Positions 34,999 to 44,096 of a stretch of DNA of 64,000 bases are shown in pieces. Position 1 is the stretch's first letter. Every line of letters begins with the position of its first letter. Made by a program: the position numbers and the translations under genes. This DNA comes from Gordonia mangrovi. Lineage in GTDB: Bacteria; Actinomycetota; Actinomycetes; Mycobacteriales; Mycobacteriaceae. The stretch lies in the NCBI RefSeq assembly GCF_024734075.1, contig NZ_CP102850.1, positions 1,302,001-1,366,000 of the forward strand, read 5' to 3'. A model generated the notes under the pieces. It ran no database searches. It had not been told where the DNA came from and saw nothing but the letters and a program-made list of their open reading frames with translations.

Positions 34999-36386
34999 GT
35001 GCTGTCTTGTCCTTGCGAATCCTGTCCGGTGCCGGCGTTGTACGTCTTTCCGTCCGGCCCGATGAAATCTCCGGTCTTCGGATCGTAACCGGTGGCGTAC
35101 ACGGCCGGGCCGGGCTCGTGGTCGGACGGCGTCCCCGGAGTGGTGTAGCCGGCCGGTTCGTTGGGCAACCGGATGCCGGGCAACCCATTGGGGAAGGCGT
35201 CGTTCGTCCCGGCCTCCGGCTGGTAGCCGGTGCGGCATTCCGCGGGCGTCGGCGCACGCCGGCCGGGGAACTCGACGCACGGATAGTTGCGCGCCCCGCG
35301 CACCGCGACCTGGGCGTCCTGCGGCACCCGGCACAACATGCCCGGTGGGAGCTCCCGCGCGGTCTGGGCCGAGGGGAACCGCCAGTCCGAGCGTGGCAGG
35401 AAGCCGACCGTACACGGCGGCGGATCCTGGAAGCCCAGCGAGAACATCACGCTCGGGCCGTATCTCGGGTCGCCGGCATTGAGTGCGGTGAGCAGCGCGT
35501 CGATCAGTCGTGGATAGATGACGAGGATCTGCTGCAGATTGGGCAGATACACCGCCAAGGTTTTCGATGCCACACCCAGATTCGAGATCAACAGGGGCAG
35601 GGTCTGATCCATCGATGCGAACAACTGCTCGGTCTGCGAGGCCGTGGTGGGCCCCTGCTGCAGCAGGTCGGTGATCTCGGGGTTGTTGGCACGCAGCTGA
35701 TCGGTGACCGCGGTGACGTCGGCGGTCCACGCGCGGATGTCGTCGGCAGTCGCCGACTGCGTCGCCAACAGCGGACCCGCCTCCCGCACCAGATCAATGG
35801 TCACATCGGCATTCTTGTCCGCGTCGTCGACGAGCAGGATCATCGAGTCGAGCAGCCGCCGCAGATCCTCGGCGGTGCCGTTGAACGCGGTGAACGCCTC
35901 GTCCATCAGCGCCCGCAGTTTGGTGTCGCCGACCTTGTCCAACAGTGCGTTGGCCTGATCGAGGACCGACGAGATCTCCACCGGCACATCGTCGCTGGTG
36001 ACCACCGACCCGTCATGGAGGTTGCCGCTCGGCCCGTCTGGTCGGGGCGTGAACTCCACATACTGCTCACCGACCGCCGACACGCTGCGCACCGACGCCT
36101 GCGACGACGCAGGGATCGTGGTGTCGCTGTCGATCGACAGCGACGCCTGTACGCCGTCCTCGGTGAGCCGTACCGCCTCCACCTTGCCCACGTTGACGCC
36201 GCGATAGCTGACGTTGGCGTTCTGATACAGGCCACCGGTGCTCGGCAGGTTGAGTTCCACCTGGTAGCGGCCGATGCCGAACATCGCCGGCAGCCGGACG
36301 TAGAAGAGGGCCATCGCCACCATCGCGACCACGGTGACGATCGCGAAGATGATCAGCTGGATGCGGACGAACCGGGTGATCTTCAT
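34962..36386 (-). CDS. mce4F: Mce4F, MCE-family steroid import protein
   Basis: 474 residues. One N-terminal helix (FVRIQLIIFAIVTVVAMVAMALFY), the MCE/MlaD domain (YQVELNLPSTGGLYQNANVSYRGVNVG ... VQASLSIDSDTTIPASSQASV), a helical needle region, and a Pro-rich C-terminus with cysteines. Part of the Mce4 complex that carries cholesterol across the envelope to the YrbE4 permease. ATG at 36386 overlaps the mce4E stop by one base. Confidence 0.94.
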   Translation of the reverse strand: MKITRFVRIQLIIFAIVTVVAMVAMALFYVRLPAMFGIGRYQVELNLPSTGGLYQNANVSYRGVNVGKVEAVRLTEDGVQASLSIDSDTTIPASSQASVRSVSAVGEQYVEFTPRPDGPSGNLHDGSVVTSDDVPVEISSVLDQANALLDKVGDTKLRALMDEAFTAFNGTAEDLRRLLDSMILLVDDADKNADVTIDLVREAGPLLATQSATADDIRAWTADVTAVTDQLRANNPEITDLLQQGPTTASQTEQLFASMDQTLPLLISNLGVASKTLAVYLPNLQQILVIYPRLIDALLTALNAGDPRYGPSVMFSLGFQDPPPCTVGFLPRSDWRFPSAQTARELPPGMLCRVPQDAQVAVRGARNYPCVEFPGRRAPTPAECRTGYQPEAGTNDAFPNGLPGIRLPNEPAGYTTPGTPSDHEPGPAVYATGYDPKTGDFIGPDGKTYNAGTGQDSQGQDSTWQSLITKTVEG

Positions 36387-37663
36387 CAGTTGCCACCTCC
36401 CGTACCGGGTTTCGGTGTGGCCGCGCTCGGTGTCGCCGCCGGCGCGGGCACCGGTTCGTCGGAGTCGGGTCGCCGTTCGCCGCCCGGGGTGAGCGGCGAC
36501 GTGAACGGATCGAGTCCGCGCTTGGCGGCGCCGGCGGGCGTACCGGCGACGCCTTCGGGTCCGACGGCGCCGACCGACCGGAAGATGGTGTTGTTGAGGC
36601 TCTCGAAGGTCAGATCCAGCACCAGATCGGAGTTGACGTAGTCGCCCTTGACGATGGTGGGGATGGCCTCCTCCAGGAACGGGAAGGTGAGCAGGATCTT
36701 CAGCGAACCGGGCAGTGCGGGTCCAGCGGCCGCGAGCTGCTCGAGCACCGGGTTCAGATTCGCCACGATCGTCTCGATGTCGTCGCTGTTGGCGTCGAGG
36801 ATGTCGTTGGTGGTCTTCGACAGCCGGCCCAGGGAGTCGAGCGCGGTGACGAACTGTTGGCGCTGATCGTTGAGCAACTGCAGGATCTGCGGTGCATCCG
36901 CGAGCGCCTTCTCCACCGTCGGCGTCTGCTCGTTGACGGCCGCGGTCAGCCGGTCGAGGCCTTCCATCGCCCGGATGATGTCGTTCTTCTGCCGGTCCAG
37001 GTCGGCGACCAGCACGTTCAACTGCGGGATGAGTTCGGCGATCGCCTCCTGCCGCCCGCCGAAGATGGCGTCCATCTCGTGCACGACGTCACCGAACTGC
37101 GAGAGCCCACCCCCGTTGAGCACCACCGACAACGAGCTCAGCACCTGCTCGGTGGTCGGGTAGGAGCAGCCCGGAACCTGTTGGGCCGAGGTGACGTCGG
37201 GGACCGCGGCAGTCATGGTCGGCTCCGCGATGTTCGGCGATGCCGGGCACGCCGGCAGCGGGATCTGATCGCCGGGTGCCAGGTAGCCGTCGGAGGAGGA
37301 GGCGGGTTCCACGATCTGCAGGTGGTTCGAGCCCAGGACGCTGGTCATCCCCACCATCACGTGTGAGCCCCGGGGGACCTCGACCCCCTCGTCGAGACGG
37401 ATGTCGAGTTCGGCGTTCCAGTCACGCACCTCGATGGTGCCGACCGATCCGACGGTGACATCGTCGATCATCACCGGCGCGTTGGGGACCAGGCCGGCGG
37501 CGTTGGGGAGGACCGCGCTGATCTGGTAGGCGCCGTTTCCGGTGCCCTGGGCGCCGGGCACCGGCAGGCTGTTGAGTCCGGAGAATCCGCAGGCGGTGGC
37601 CGCGACGATCACCGTGGCGAACACCAGCAGCAGCCGCACTCGGCGCAGGATCTGCCCGGTCAT
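36386..37663 (-). CDS. mce4E: Mce4E lipoprotein (LprN-like), MCE family
   Basis: 425 residues. A lipoprotein signal ends at a Cys in VAATACGFSG; the MCE domain has YQISAVLPNAAGLVPNAPVMIDD and GVEVPRGSHVMVG. The helical part follows, and a Pro/Thr/Ala-rich tail. In the mce operons the E gene is the lipoprotein, as seen here. ATG at 37663 overlaps the mce4D stop by 4 bp; the longer frame has no support. Confidence 0.94.
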   Translation of the reverse strand: MTGQILRRVRLLLVFATVIVAATACGFSGLNSLPVPGAQGTGNGAYQISAVLPNAAGLVPNAPVMIDDVTVGSVGTIEVRDWNAELDIRLDEGVEVPRGSHVMVGMTSVLGSNHLQIVEPASSSDGYLAPGDQIPLPACPASPNIAEPTMTAAVPDVTSAQQVPGCSYPTTEQVLSSLSVVLNGGGLSQFGDVVHEMDAIFGGRQEAIAELIPQLNVLVADLDRQKNDIIRAMEGLDRLTAAVNEQTPTVEKALADAPQILQLLNDQRQQFVTALDSLGRLSKTTNDILDANSDDIETIVANLNPVLEQLAAAGPALPGSLKILLTFPFLEEAIPTIVKGDYVNSDLVLDLTFESLNNTIFRSVGAVGPEGVAGTPAGAAKRGLDPFTSPLTPGGERRPDSDEPVPAPAATPSAATPKPGTGGGN

Positions 37664-38913
37664 CCTTCGGCTCCCCACGGGACGAGGAGATCGCCGAGAG
37701 CGCCGCCGCCGTTGTCGCGTCGGGTCTGGGCATCCTGGGCCCGGACGCCGGCCTGGGCGCGCGCCTTCACGCTCGCGTTCTGGTAGGTGATCTGGTCGGG
37801 GGTGGCGTTGATGCCGGTGACCGGGTTGGTCATGAACGGCGGATAGGCCACCGCGATGGTCGACAACATCGGTGCGAGCACATCCACACAGTGTTCGACG
37901 TCGGCCTGGCTCTGGCCGGGCCGGTTGTTGGCGTCCATGGTGCCGCACAACAGGGTGATGAGGTTGTTGCCCATGCCCAGCCCGAACACGCCCGACAACG
38001 AACCGGTCAGCGGGTTGTAGATGTTGTAGAAGTTGGCCAGTTGGTTGGGCGCCGAGTGCAACAGACCGCGGAACTGTTCGTCCTTGTCGGCCAGTATCGA
38101 GGTGGTCTGGGCGAGATCGGCCACCGACGTCGTCAGCGCGTCCTTGTTCTGCGCGATGAAACCTTGGATGTCGGTCATCGCCGAATCCAGATTGTGCAGC
38201 GCACCGTCGAGCGCATCGGTGTTGTCGGCCAGTACGTCACCGACCGACGCGATGCGGCCGTTGAACTGCACGAGCTGTTCGTGGCTGTCCGAGAGCGCGT
38301 CGGTGAGTTTCTGCAGGCTGCGGATGGTGGCGAACAGGTCGCCGCGTCCGGCGGCGAGAGTGTCCATCACGTCCGACAATTCGGTGATCGACTGGTTGAT
38401 CGCCGCGCCGTTGCCGTTGAGGTTCTGTTCGAACACGTCGATGGCGGTGGCGGCGGTGCCCGGCTCGGCCCCCTGCGGACCGACCGCCTCGGTCAGGTCA
38501 CCGAGCTGCTTTTTCACGTCGTCCCACTCCATCGGGACGGCGGTGCGTTTCATCGGGATGGCGTCGCCGTCGTCGAGTTGCGGGCCGTCCGAGTACACCG
38601 GGGTCAGCTGGATGAAGCGTCCGGAGACGAGGCTGCGGGCCACCACCACGGCCTTGGCGTCCGCCGGGATCGGGGTGTCGCGGTCGATCGACATCTGCAC
38701 CCGCACATCACCTTCGCGGGGCGTGATGGAGGTGACCGACCCCACGTCGACACCGAGGACCCGCACCGGGTCGCCGTCGTAGAGTCCGGTGGCCGACGGG
38801 AAGTAGGCGGTCACCGTCTTCGTCGTCGCCTTGGTGAATCCCAGGTAGGCGGCGACGGCCACGAGCGAGATCAGCACGACACCCGCGACGACCTGCATCA
38901 CACGTTTGGTCAT
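37660..38913 (-). CDS. mce4D: Mce4D, MCE-family protein
   Basis: 417 residues. One helix (VVAGVVLISLVAVAAYLGF), MCE domain (VTAYFPSATGLYDGDPVRVLGVDVG ... MSIDRDTPIPADAKAVV), and a long alpha-helical region (residues 150-330) with regular Asn/Asp/Leu spacing, typical of the needle that forms the hydrophobic tunnel. ATG at 38913, 4 bp after the mce4C stop. Confidence 0.94.
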   Translation of the reverse strand: MTKRVMQVVAGVVLISLVAVAAYLGFTKATTKTVTAYFPSATGLYDGDPVRVLGVDVGSVTSITPREGDVRVQMSIDRDTPIPADAKAVVVARSLVSGRFIQLTPVYSDGPQLDDGDAIPMKRTAVPMEWDDVKKQLGDLTEAVGPQGAEPGTAATAIDVFEQNLNGNGAAINQSITELSDVMDTLAAGRGDLFATIRSLQKLTDALSDSHEQLVQFNGRIASVGDVLADNTDALDGALHNLDSAMTDIQGFIAQNKDALTTSVADLAQTTSILADKDEQFRGLLHSAPNQLANFYNIYNPLTGSLSGVFGLGMGNNLITLLCGTMDANNRPGQSQADVEHCVDVLAPMLSTIAVAYPPFMTNPVTGINATPDQITYQNASVKARAQAGVRAQDAQTRRDNGGGALGDLLVPWGAEG

Positions 38914-38917
38914 CGCA

Positions 38918-40144
38918 CTACCCTCCTGATCTCGAGCTGGTCGGCGGCGGTGTCGGATACGTCGCGGGCGGGGGCTTCGGCGACTCCGGCCGACTGCCGG
39001 CGGGTGGCGCCTCGCTCCACGCATTGGGCAGCAGCGGGAAACCGCTGTAACTGAAGGCCTTCGCCGCCTCCGGATACTTCTGCCGCAGCACCTCGAGGAA
39101 GGTCGCGGTGTAGTCGCCGAAGGTGGAGACACCGACCAGCGAGTCGAAGTTGGGACCGTTCGAGACGGCCTCGCCGAGCGCATTCGCATACGGTCCGAGT
39201 CGGTCGATGGTCTCGCGCAGGCTCTGCTCGTTGTCGTTCAGGATGTCGAGTACACCGTCGAGCTTCTCCAGCGTCGGCGCGAGCTGTGCATTGTTGTCGG
39301 CGATGAAGCCACTGACCTGGGCGGCCACGTCGCGCGTACCGGTGATCAGTTCGGCGATCGCCGCACGTCGCATCTGTAGCTCGCCGAGCAGCGAATTCGC
39401 ATCGACGAGAAGCGAGTTGATCTGCTGGTTGCGGTCGGCCAGGATCTTGGTGACGCCGTTGGCCTTGGCGAGCAGTTCGCGCAGCGTGTTGTCGCGGTCG
39501 GCGATCGCCGCAGACAGCCGACCCACTCCGTCGACCGCATCCTGCACCTGGTCGGGGGTCTTGGCGAAGGCCGCCGACAACGTGGTCAACGCTTCGTTCA
39601 GTTCGTCGGTGTCGGTCTCCGACAGCGTGGTGGTGGCGTCGTCGAGGACATCGGTGAGCGAATAGGGCGCGACGGTGTTGCGATTCGGGATCTGTCCGCC
39701 CGGCTCGATCCGGCCGGTGCCGTACGGCAGGATCGTCAGGTTCCGGCGGCCGAGCACGGTCTCGGTCTTGATGGCGGCCTGTGTCTCGGTGCCCAGCACC
39801 ACGGTGTCGTTCAACCGAAAGGTCACCGCCGCCTTGGTTCCGTCGTCGGTCGGTGCGAGTTCGATGTTCTGCACGGTGCCCACGTTGACCCCCGCGACGG
39901 TCACGATGTCACCGGTGACCAGGCCACCGGCGTCGTCGAAATAGGCTGTGTACGAGCTGATCGGGCGAAGATACGGCAGGTTGTCCATCTGCATCGCGAC
40001 CACCACCACGAGCGTGGTCACCACCACGCCGATGATGCCGATGCCGGCGCGGCTGCGTCCGCCGCGTTTGGCCTCGCGGGAGACCTCGGCTTCGGTCGAC
40101 TCGCTGCGCTGGCTGCTGAAGAGCCTGCCGAACGGTCCGGTCAT
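38918..40144 (-). CDS. mce4C: Mce4C, MCE-family protein
   Basis: 408 residues. About 37 charged leading residues, a helix (IGIIGVVVTTLVVVVAMQ), MCE domain (YTAYFDDAGGLVTGDIVTVAGVNVG, VLGTETQAAIKTETVLG), helical needle, Pro-rich end (PKPPPATYPTPPPT). ATG at 40144 overlaps the mce4B stop by 4 bp (ATGA). Confidence 0.94.
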   Translation of the reverse strand: MTGPFGRLFSSQRSESTEAEVSREAKRGGRSRAGIGIIGVVVTTLVVVVAMQMDNLPYLRPISSYTAYFDDAGGLVTGDIVTVAGVNVGTVQNIELAPTDDGTKAAVTFRLNDTVVLGTETQAAIKTETVLGRRNLTILPYGTGRIEPGGQIPNRNTVAPYSLTDVLDDATTTLSETDTDELNEALTTLSAAFAKTPDQVQDAVDGVGRLSAAIADRDNTLRELLAKANGVTKILADRNQQINSLLVDANSLLGELQMRRAAIAELITGTRDVAAQVSGFIADNNAQLAPTLEKLDGVLDILNDNEQSLRETIDRLGPYANALGEAVSNGPNFDSLVGVSTFGDYTATFLEVLRQKYPEAAKAFSYSGFPLLPNAWSEAPPAGSRPESPKPPPATYPTPPPTSSRSGG

Positions 40145-41199
40145 TGCGCCGCGCACCTCCCGCCTGCCTTGGTCGTGTCACCCATCACGTCGTTCGAGGT
40201 GAAGAAGTACTGTTTGCCGCCGGGACCGGTGAGCAACAACCGGATTCGGCAGAAGTAGATCTGCAACCAGGCGCCGTATGAGCCCAGGTTGGACAGCATC
40301 TTGTAGTCGTTGGGCAGCCGCGGGATCAGCGACCGCAGGTACGGTTCGGCGTTGAGCAGTTCCTGCGACGTGCTGCCGGTGTTCGCCACCATCTGCTGCA
40401 GGTCGGGTCGGGTGGTCTGCAACAGATCGGCCAGACCGTTGGTCACCTTCGACGTCTGGGTCAGCGAATTCCCGATGACCCCACGCTGGGCGGCGAGGCC
40501 CGAGGCCAGCTGTTGCAGCTGGTCGATGCTGCTGTCGAGGCCGGTGCGGTCGCCGTCGAGGGTACCGAGGGTGGTGTTGAGGTTGCCGATCACCTGGTCG
40601 ATGAGCTGGTCGCGGTCGGCCAGCGCGCTGGTGAACGACGCGGTGTCGGCGAGCAGCTTGTTCAGTGCCGGCCCCTGCCCCTGGAAGACGGCGACGATCG
40701 ACGCCGAGAGCTCGTTGACCTCATCGGGATCCAAGGTGCGGAACAGCGGTTTGAAGCCGCCGAGGAGTTTGTCGAGGTCGAGTGCGGGCTCGGTCTGTTC
40801 CACCGGGATCCGATCGCCGGGCGACAGGTACTCACCGGCGGCCCCGGTGCCCTGTTCGAGCTCCAGATATCGGTCGCCGGTGAGGTTCTCGTACCGGATC
40901 AACGCCCGCACCGAGGACGGCAGCCGATACTCGCGGTCCACCGAGAACTCCACCTCGGCCTCGTTGTCGCGGGTCAGCGACACCCCGGACACCTGGCCGA
41001 CCTCCACGCCGGCGATCTTGACCTTGCTGCCGGACTTCATCGCCGACGCGCTGGTGAACACGGCACGGTAGTCGTCGGAGGCACCCGAGCGATAGTTGCT
41101 GAACACCACCACGAGGCCGACGAAGACCAGCACCATGACGACGGCGAAGGCGCCGAGTTTGATGACGGTCGCGCGAAATGCGCGTGCACGGTTATCCAC
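40141..41199 (-). CDS. mce4B: Mce4B, MCE-family protein
   Basis: 352 residues. One helix (KLGAFAVVMVLVFVGLVVVF), MCE domain (YRAVFTSASAMKSGSKVKIAGVEVG, DREYRLPSSVRALIRYENLTG), helical needle, and a C-terminal cysteine pair. GTG at 41199; overlaps the mce4A stop by 8 bp. Confidence 0.94.
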   Translation of the reverse strand: MDNRARAFRATVIKLGAFAVVMVLVFVGLVVVFSNYRSGASDDYRAVFTSASAMKSGSKVKIAGVEVGQVSGVSLTRDNEAEVEFSVDREYRLPSSVRALIRYENLTGDRYLELEQGTGAAGEYLSPGDRIPVEQTEPALDLDKLLGGFKPLFRTLDPDEVNELSASIVAVFQGQGPALNKLLADTASFTSALADRDQLIDQVIGNLNTTLGTLDGDRTGLDSSIDQLQQLASGLAAQRGVIGNSLTQTSKVTNGLADLLQTTRPDLQQMVANTGSTSQELLNAEPYLRSLIPRLPNDYKMLSNLGSYGAWLQIYFCRIRLLLTGPGGKQYFFTSNDVMGDTTKAGGRCAAQ

Positions 41200-42370
41200 G
41201 TCCCGGCTCCCCGAACAGAAGTTGGAACAGTTTCTCGCGGTTGGCTTTCGGCTTGGTACGCGGCTGATACGGCACCGGCGCGTTGTCGGTCACATAGAAG
41301 TCGGAGTGGACCTTGGTGGTCGGATCACTCAGCCCGCCCGCACATGTCGGCGGACCCGCGGCAGCCACGCGGGGCAGGCTCTCCGGGTAGGTGTAGGGCT
41401 CCTTGCCGGGCAGCAGGCCGGCGTAGAGCAGCAGGTTGCCGTTCTTGCCGCCGAAATAGGGTTTGGCCAGGTCGGCCGAGACCGCCGACGTGGTGAGGAA
41501 GCACTCGATGCCCGGGGCCTGATAGCCCAGTAGCTGCGACACCGGGTCCAGGTTGGTCAGCGCGGAGATCAGCGTCTGCTTCGACGGCGCGAGTTCGCCG
41601 TTGATGGTGTCGGCCATCCCGGTCGCGTTGATCAGCAGCGCATCGAGATTGGCGGACTCGGCGACCAGTGTGTTGCCGAGATAGGTGAAGTTGTCCACGG
41701 TGCGCATCAGGTCGGGCGCCGCGTCGGCGTACACGTTGGTGGTGGTCGCGGCCTGCCGGATCAGTTCGTCGAGTTCGGGCAGGTGGTCGTTGGTCTTGGC
41801 CAGCAGGTTCGACAGTTGCTCGAGGGCGGCCCCGACCTGCTCGCCCTGGCCGGCCAACGCGGTGTTGACGGCACCGACCACGGAGTTGAGCTTCTCCGGC
41901 TGCAACTCGGCGAGCACGTTCACCAGCTGCTGGTACACGGTGTTGAGCTCCACCACGACGTGATCGGCGGTGATGGTCTGGTCGGGCTGTAGCTGTCCGC
42001 TCGGGCCCGACTCCGGCACCACCAGGTTGACGGCCTTGGCGCCGAAGATCGTGTTCGACTTGATGTCGGCGCCGACGTTTCCGGGGATGTTCGACATCTG
42101 ATCGGAGTCGATACTCAAGGTCAGCACGGCCTCGTCGTCACCGGTGTCGATGGACTCGACCCGACCGACGGGCACACCCCGTAGCCGTACCTTCGCGTCG
42201 GGACTCATCACCAGGCCGGCGCGTGGCGCCTGCACCGTCACCGTCTGTGTGGAGGCGAACCAGCCGAGGAACTGGCCCGATGCGGCCGCGATGATCGCGA
42301 CGAGTCCGCCGACCATGATGACCGCGGCGGTGCGCCGGACGGCCCTGCTCCGCTCTTGTCGTCGTGCCAT
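41192..42370 (-). CDS. mce4A: Mce4A, MCE-family protein
   Basis: 392 residues. One helix (AAVIMVGGLVAIIAAASGQF), MCE domain (VTVQAPRAGLVMSPDAKVRLRGVPVG, LSIDSDQMSNIPGNVGADI), helical needle. First of the six MCE proteins. ATG at 42370, 15 bp after yrbE4B. Confidence 0.94.
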   Translation of the reverse strand: MARRQERSRAVRRTAAVIMVGGLVAIIAAASGQFLGWFASTQTVTVQAPRAGLVMSPDAKVRLRGVPVGRVESIDTGDDEAVLTLSIDSDQMSNIPGNVGADIKSNTIFGAKAVNLVVPESGPSGQLQPDQTITADHVVVELNTVYQQLVNVLAELQPEKLNSVVGAVNTALAGQGEQVGAALEQLSNLLAKTNDHLPELDELIRQAATTTNVYADAAPDLMRTVDNFTYLGNTLVAESANLDALLINATGMADTINGELAPSKQTLISALTNLDPVSQLLGYQAPGIECFLTTSAVSADLAKPYFGGKNGNLLLYAGLLPGKEPYTYPESLPRVAAAGPPTCAGGLSDPTTKVHSDFYVTDNAPVPYQPRTKPKANREKLFQLLFGEPGRG

Positions 42371-42385
42371 GTCTGTGCGCCAGCC

Positions 42386-43237
42386 CTATCCCGCCAGATT
42401 GAACTTGCCGTCGACGCCGTAGATGGCGAGAGAGGTCAGCAGGGTGATCACCACGACCACGACCAGCGAGGCGCGCACCGCGTTGCCGACGGCCACACCG
42501 ACACCGACCGGCCCCCCGGAGGCGTTGTAGCCGTAGTAGGTGTGGATCAGCATCACCGCGACCGCCATGCAGATCGCCTGCACGAACGACCAGAGGATGT
42601 CCGACGGGATCAGGAAGGTGTTGAAGTAGTGGTCGTAGACACCCGGTGACTGCCCGTACAGGATGACCGTCGCGAACCGGCTGGCCAGGAAGGACGCCAA
42701 CGACGCCAGCGAATAGAGCGGGATGATCGCGATCAGACCGGCGACGATCCGGGTACTGACCAGGAACGGGATGGACGCGATCGCCATCGTCTCCAGCGCG
42801 TCGATCTCCTCACTGACCCGCATCGCGCCGAGCTGGGCGGTCGCGCCGGCGCCGATGGTGGCGGCCAGCGCGATACCGGCGATCACCGGCACCGCGATGC
42901 GGACGTTGATGAACGCGGAGAAGAAGCCGGTCAGCGCCTCGACGCCGATGTTGGCCAGCGAGCTGTAGCCCTGCACCGCGATGGTGCCGCCGGTGAACAG
43001 CGTGAGAAAGCCGACCACCACCACGGTGCCGCCGATCATCGCCAGCGCGCCGGTGCCCATGGAGATCTCGGCGATCAGCCGCAGCGTCTCCTTCTTGTAC
43101 TGCCGCAGGGCGCGCGGGATGGCGATGATGCTGTCCCAGTAGAACAGCGCCTGATCGCCGATCTGGTCCCAGTCCTCGCCGGCGCGTTTGACCGCGACCC
43201 GGGCGCTGCGCAGGCGGGTGGTGAACGGAAGGACCAT
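42386..43237 (-). CDS. yrbE4B: YrbE4B, Mce4 permease subunit (MlaE family)
   Basis: 283 residues with about five to six helices and the MlaE-family EEIDA motif (RVSEEIDALETMAIAS). Forms the inner-membrane permease with YrbE4A; the ATPase (MceG) is encoded elsewhere. ATG at 43237, 3 bp after yrbE4A. Confidence 0.94.
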   Translation of the reverse strand: MVLPFTTRLRSARVAVKRAGEDWDQIGDQALFYWDSIIAIPRALRQYKKETLRLIAEISMGTGALAMIGGTVVVVGFLTLFTGGTIAVQGYSSLANIGVEALTGFFSAFINVRIAVPVIAGIALAATIGAGATAQLGAMRVSEEIDALETMAIASIPFLVSTRIVAGLIAIIPLYSLASLASFLASRFATVILYGQSPGVYDHYFNTFLIPSDILWSFVQAICMAVAVMLIHTYYGYNASGGPVGVGVAVGNAVRASLVVVVVITLLTSLAIYGVDGKFNLAG

Positions 43238-43240
43238 CGC

Positions 43241-44011
43241 TCAGCCCGCCGTCGCCTTGAGACCGACCGCGGTGACCACCACGTTCACCACGAACAGCGC
43301 CATGAACGAGTAGACGACGGTCTCGTTGACCGCGTCGCCGACGCCTTTGGCGCCACCTTTGACGTTGAGGCCCTGATAGCAGCCGACCATCCCGGCGAAC
43401 AGACCGAACAACGCGGCCTTGACCATCGAGATCATCAGTTCGCCGAACCCGGTGAGCAGCGTGAGGTTCGCGATGAACGCGCCGGGGTTCACGTCCTGCA
43501 GGAACACCGAGAACATGAATCCGCCGCCGATGCCGATGGTGCACACGAGGCTGTTCAGCAGGATCGCGACCCCGGTGGAGGCGATGATGCGGGGGACGAC
43601 GAGCCGATGGATCGGGTTGATGCCGAGCACCTTCATCGCGTCGATCTCTTCGCGAATGGTGCGGGCGCCGAGGTCGGCGCAGATCGCCGTGGCACCGGCA
43701 CCGGCGACGATGAGCACGGTGACGATGGGCCCGATCTGCGTGATGGTGCCCAGCGCCGCACCTGCCCCGGACAGGTCCTGGGCACCGATCTCGCGTAACA
43801 GGATGTTCAGGGTGAAGCTGACGAGCACGGTGAACGGGATCGCCACCAGCAACGTCGGCATCATCGAGACACGCGCGATGGCCCAGGACTGCTCGACCGT
43901 CTCACGCCACTGGAACGGACGACGGAGCAGTTCTCGCGAGGATTCCACCCCCAGCGCGACGAAGTCTCCAACGCCTGCCATGGGCGTCGCGAGCTTCTCG
44001 AACACCAACAC
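43241..44011 (-). CDS. yrbE4A: YrbE4A, Mce4 permease subunit (MlaE family)
   Basis: 256 residues with about five to six helices and the EEIDA motif (TIREEIDAMKVLGINP). GTG at 44011 has AGGAG about eight bases upstream. It follows hsd4A on the same strand after 85 bp that hold an inverted repeat, so it may be read from the hsd4A KstR promoter and perhaps also from its own. Confidence 0.94.
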   Translation of the reverse strand: MLVFEKLATPMAGVGDFVALGVESSRELLRRPFQWRETVEQSWAIARVSMMPTLLVAIPFTVLVSFTLNILLREIGAQDLSGAGAALGTITQIGPIVTVLIVAGAGATAICADLGARTIREEIDAMKVLGINPIHRLVVPRIIASTGVAILLNSLVCTIGIGGGFMFSVFLQDVNPGAFIANLTLLTGFGELMISMVKAALFGLFAGMVGCYQGLNVKGGAKGVGDAVNETVVYSFMALFVVNVVVTAVGLKATAG

Positions 44012-44070
44012 TCCTAACCCCCCGGGTAGCTACCCGCCGTAAGTGCCCGCCCCGCCGAACACCGCGAACC

Positions 44071-44091
44071 TATCACGCACCGCGCGTGATA
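44071..44091. other. 8-bp inverted repeat between hsd4A and yrbE4A
   Basis: TATCACGC (44071-44078) and GCGTGATA (44084-44091) match perfectly around ACCGC. It lies 5 bp after the hsd4A stop and 60 bp before yrbE4A. It could be an operator or an attenuating hairpin that sets mce4 expression relative to hsd4A. It does not fit the KstR consensus. Confidence 0.55.
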
Positions 44092-44096
44092 TTTGG

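Noticed and set aside
34593..36641. 682-codon open frame on the + strand
   Set aside because: Antisense to mam4A, mce4F and part of mce4E. Arg/Gly/Asp-rich translation; shadow of the MCE genes.
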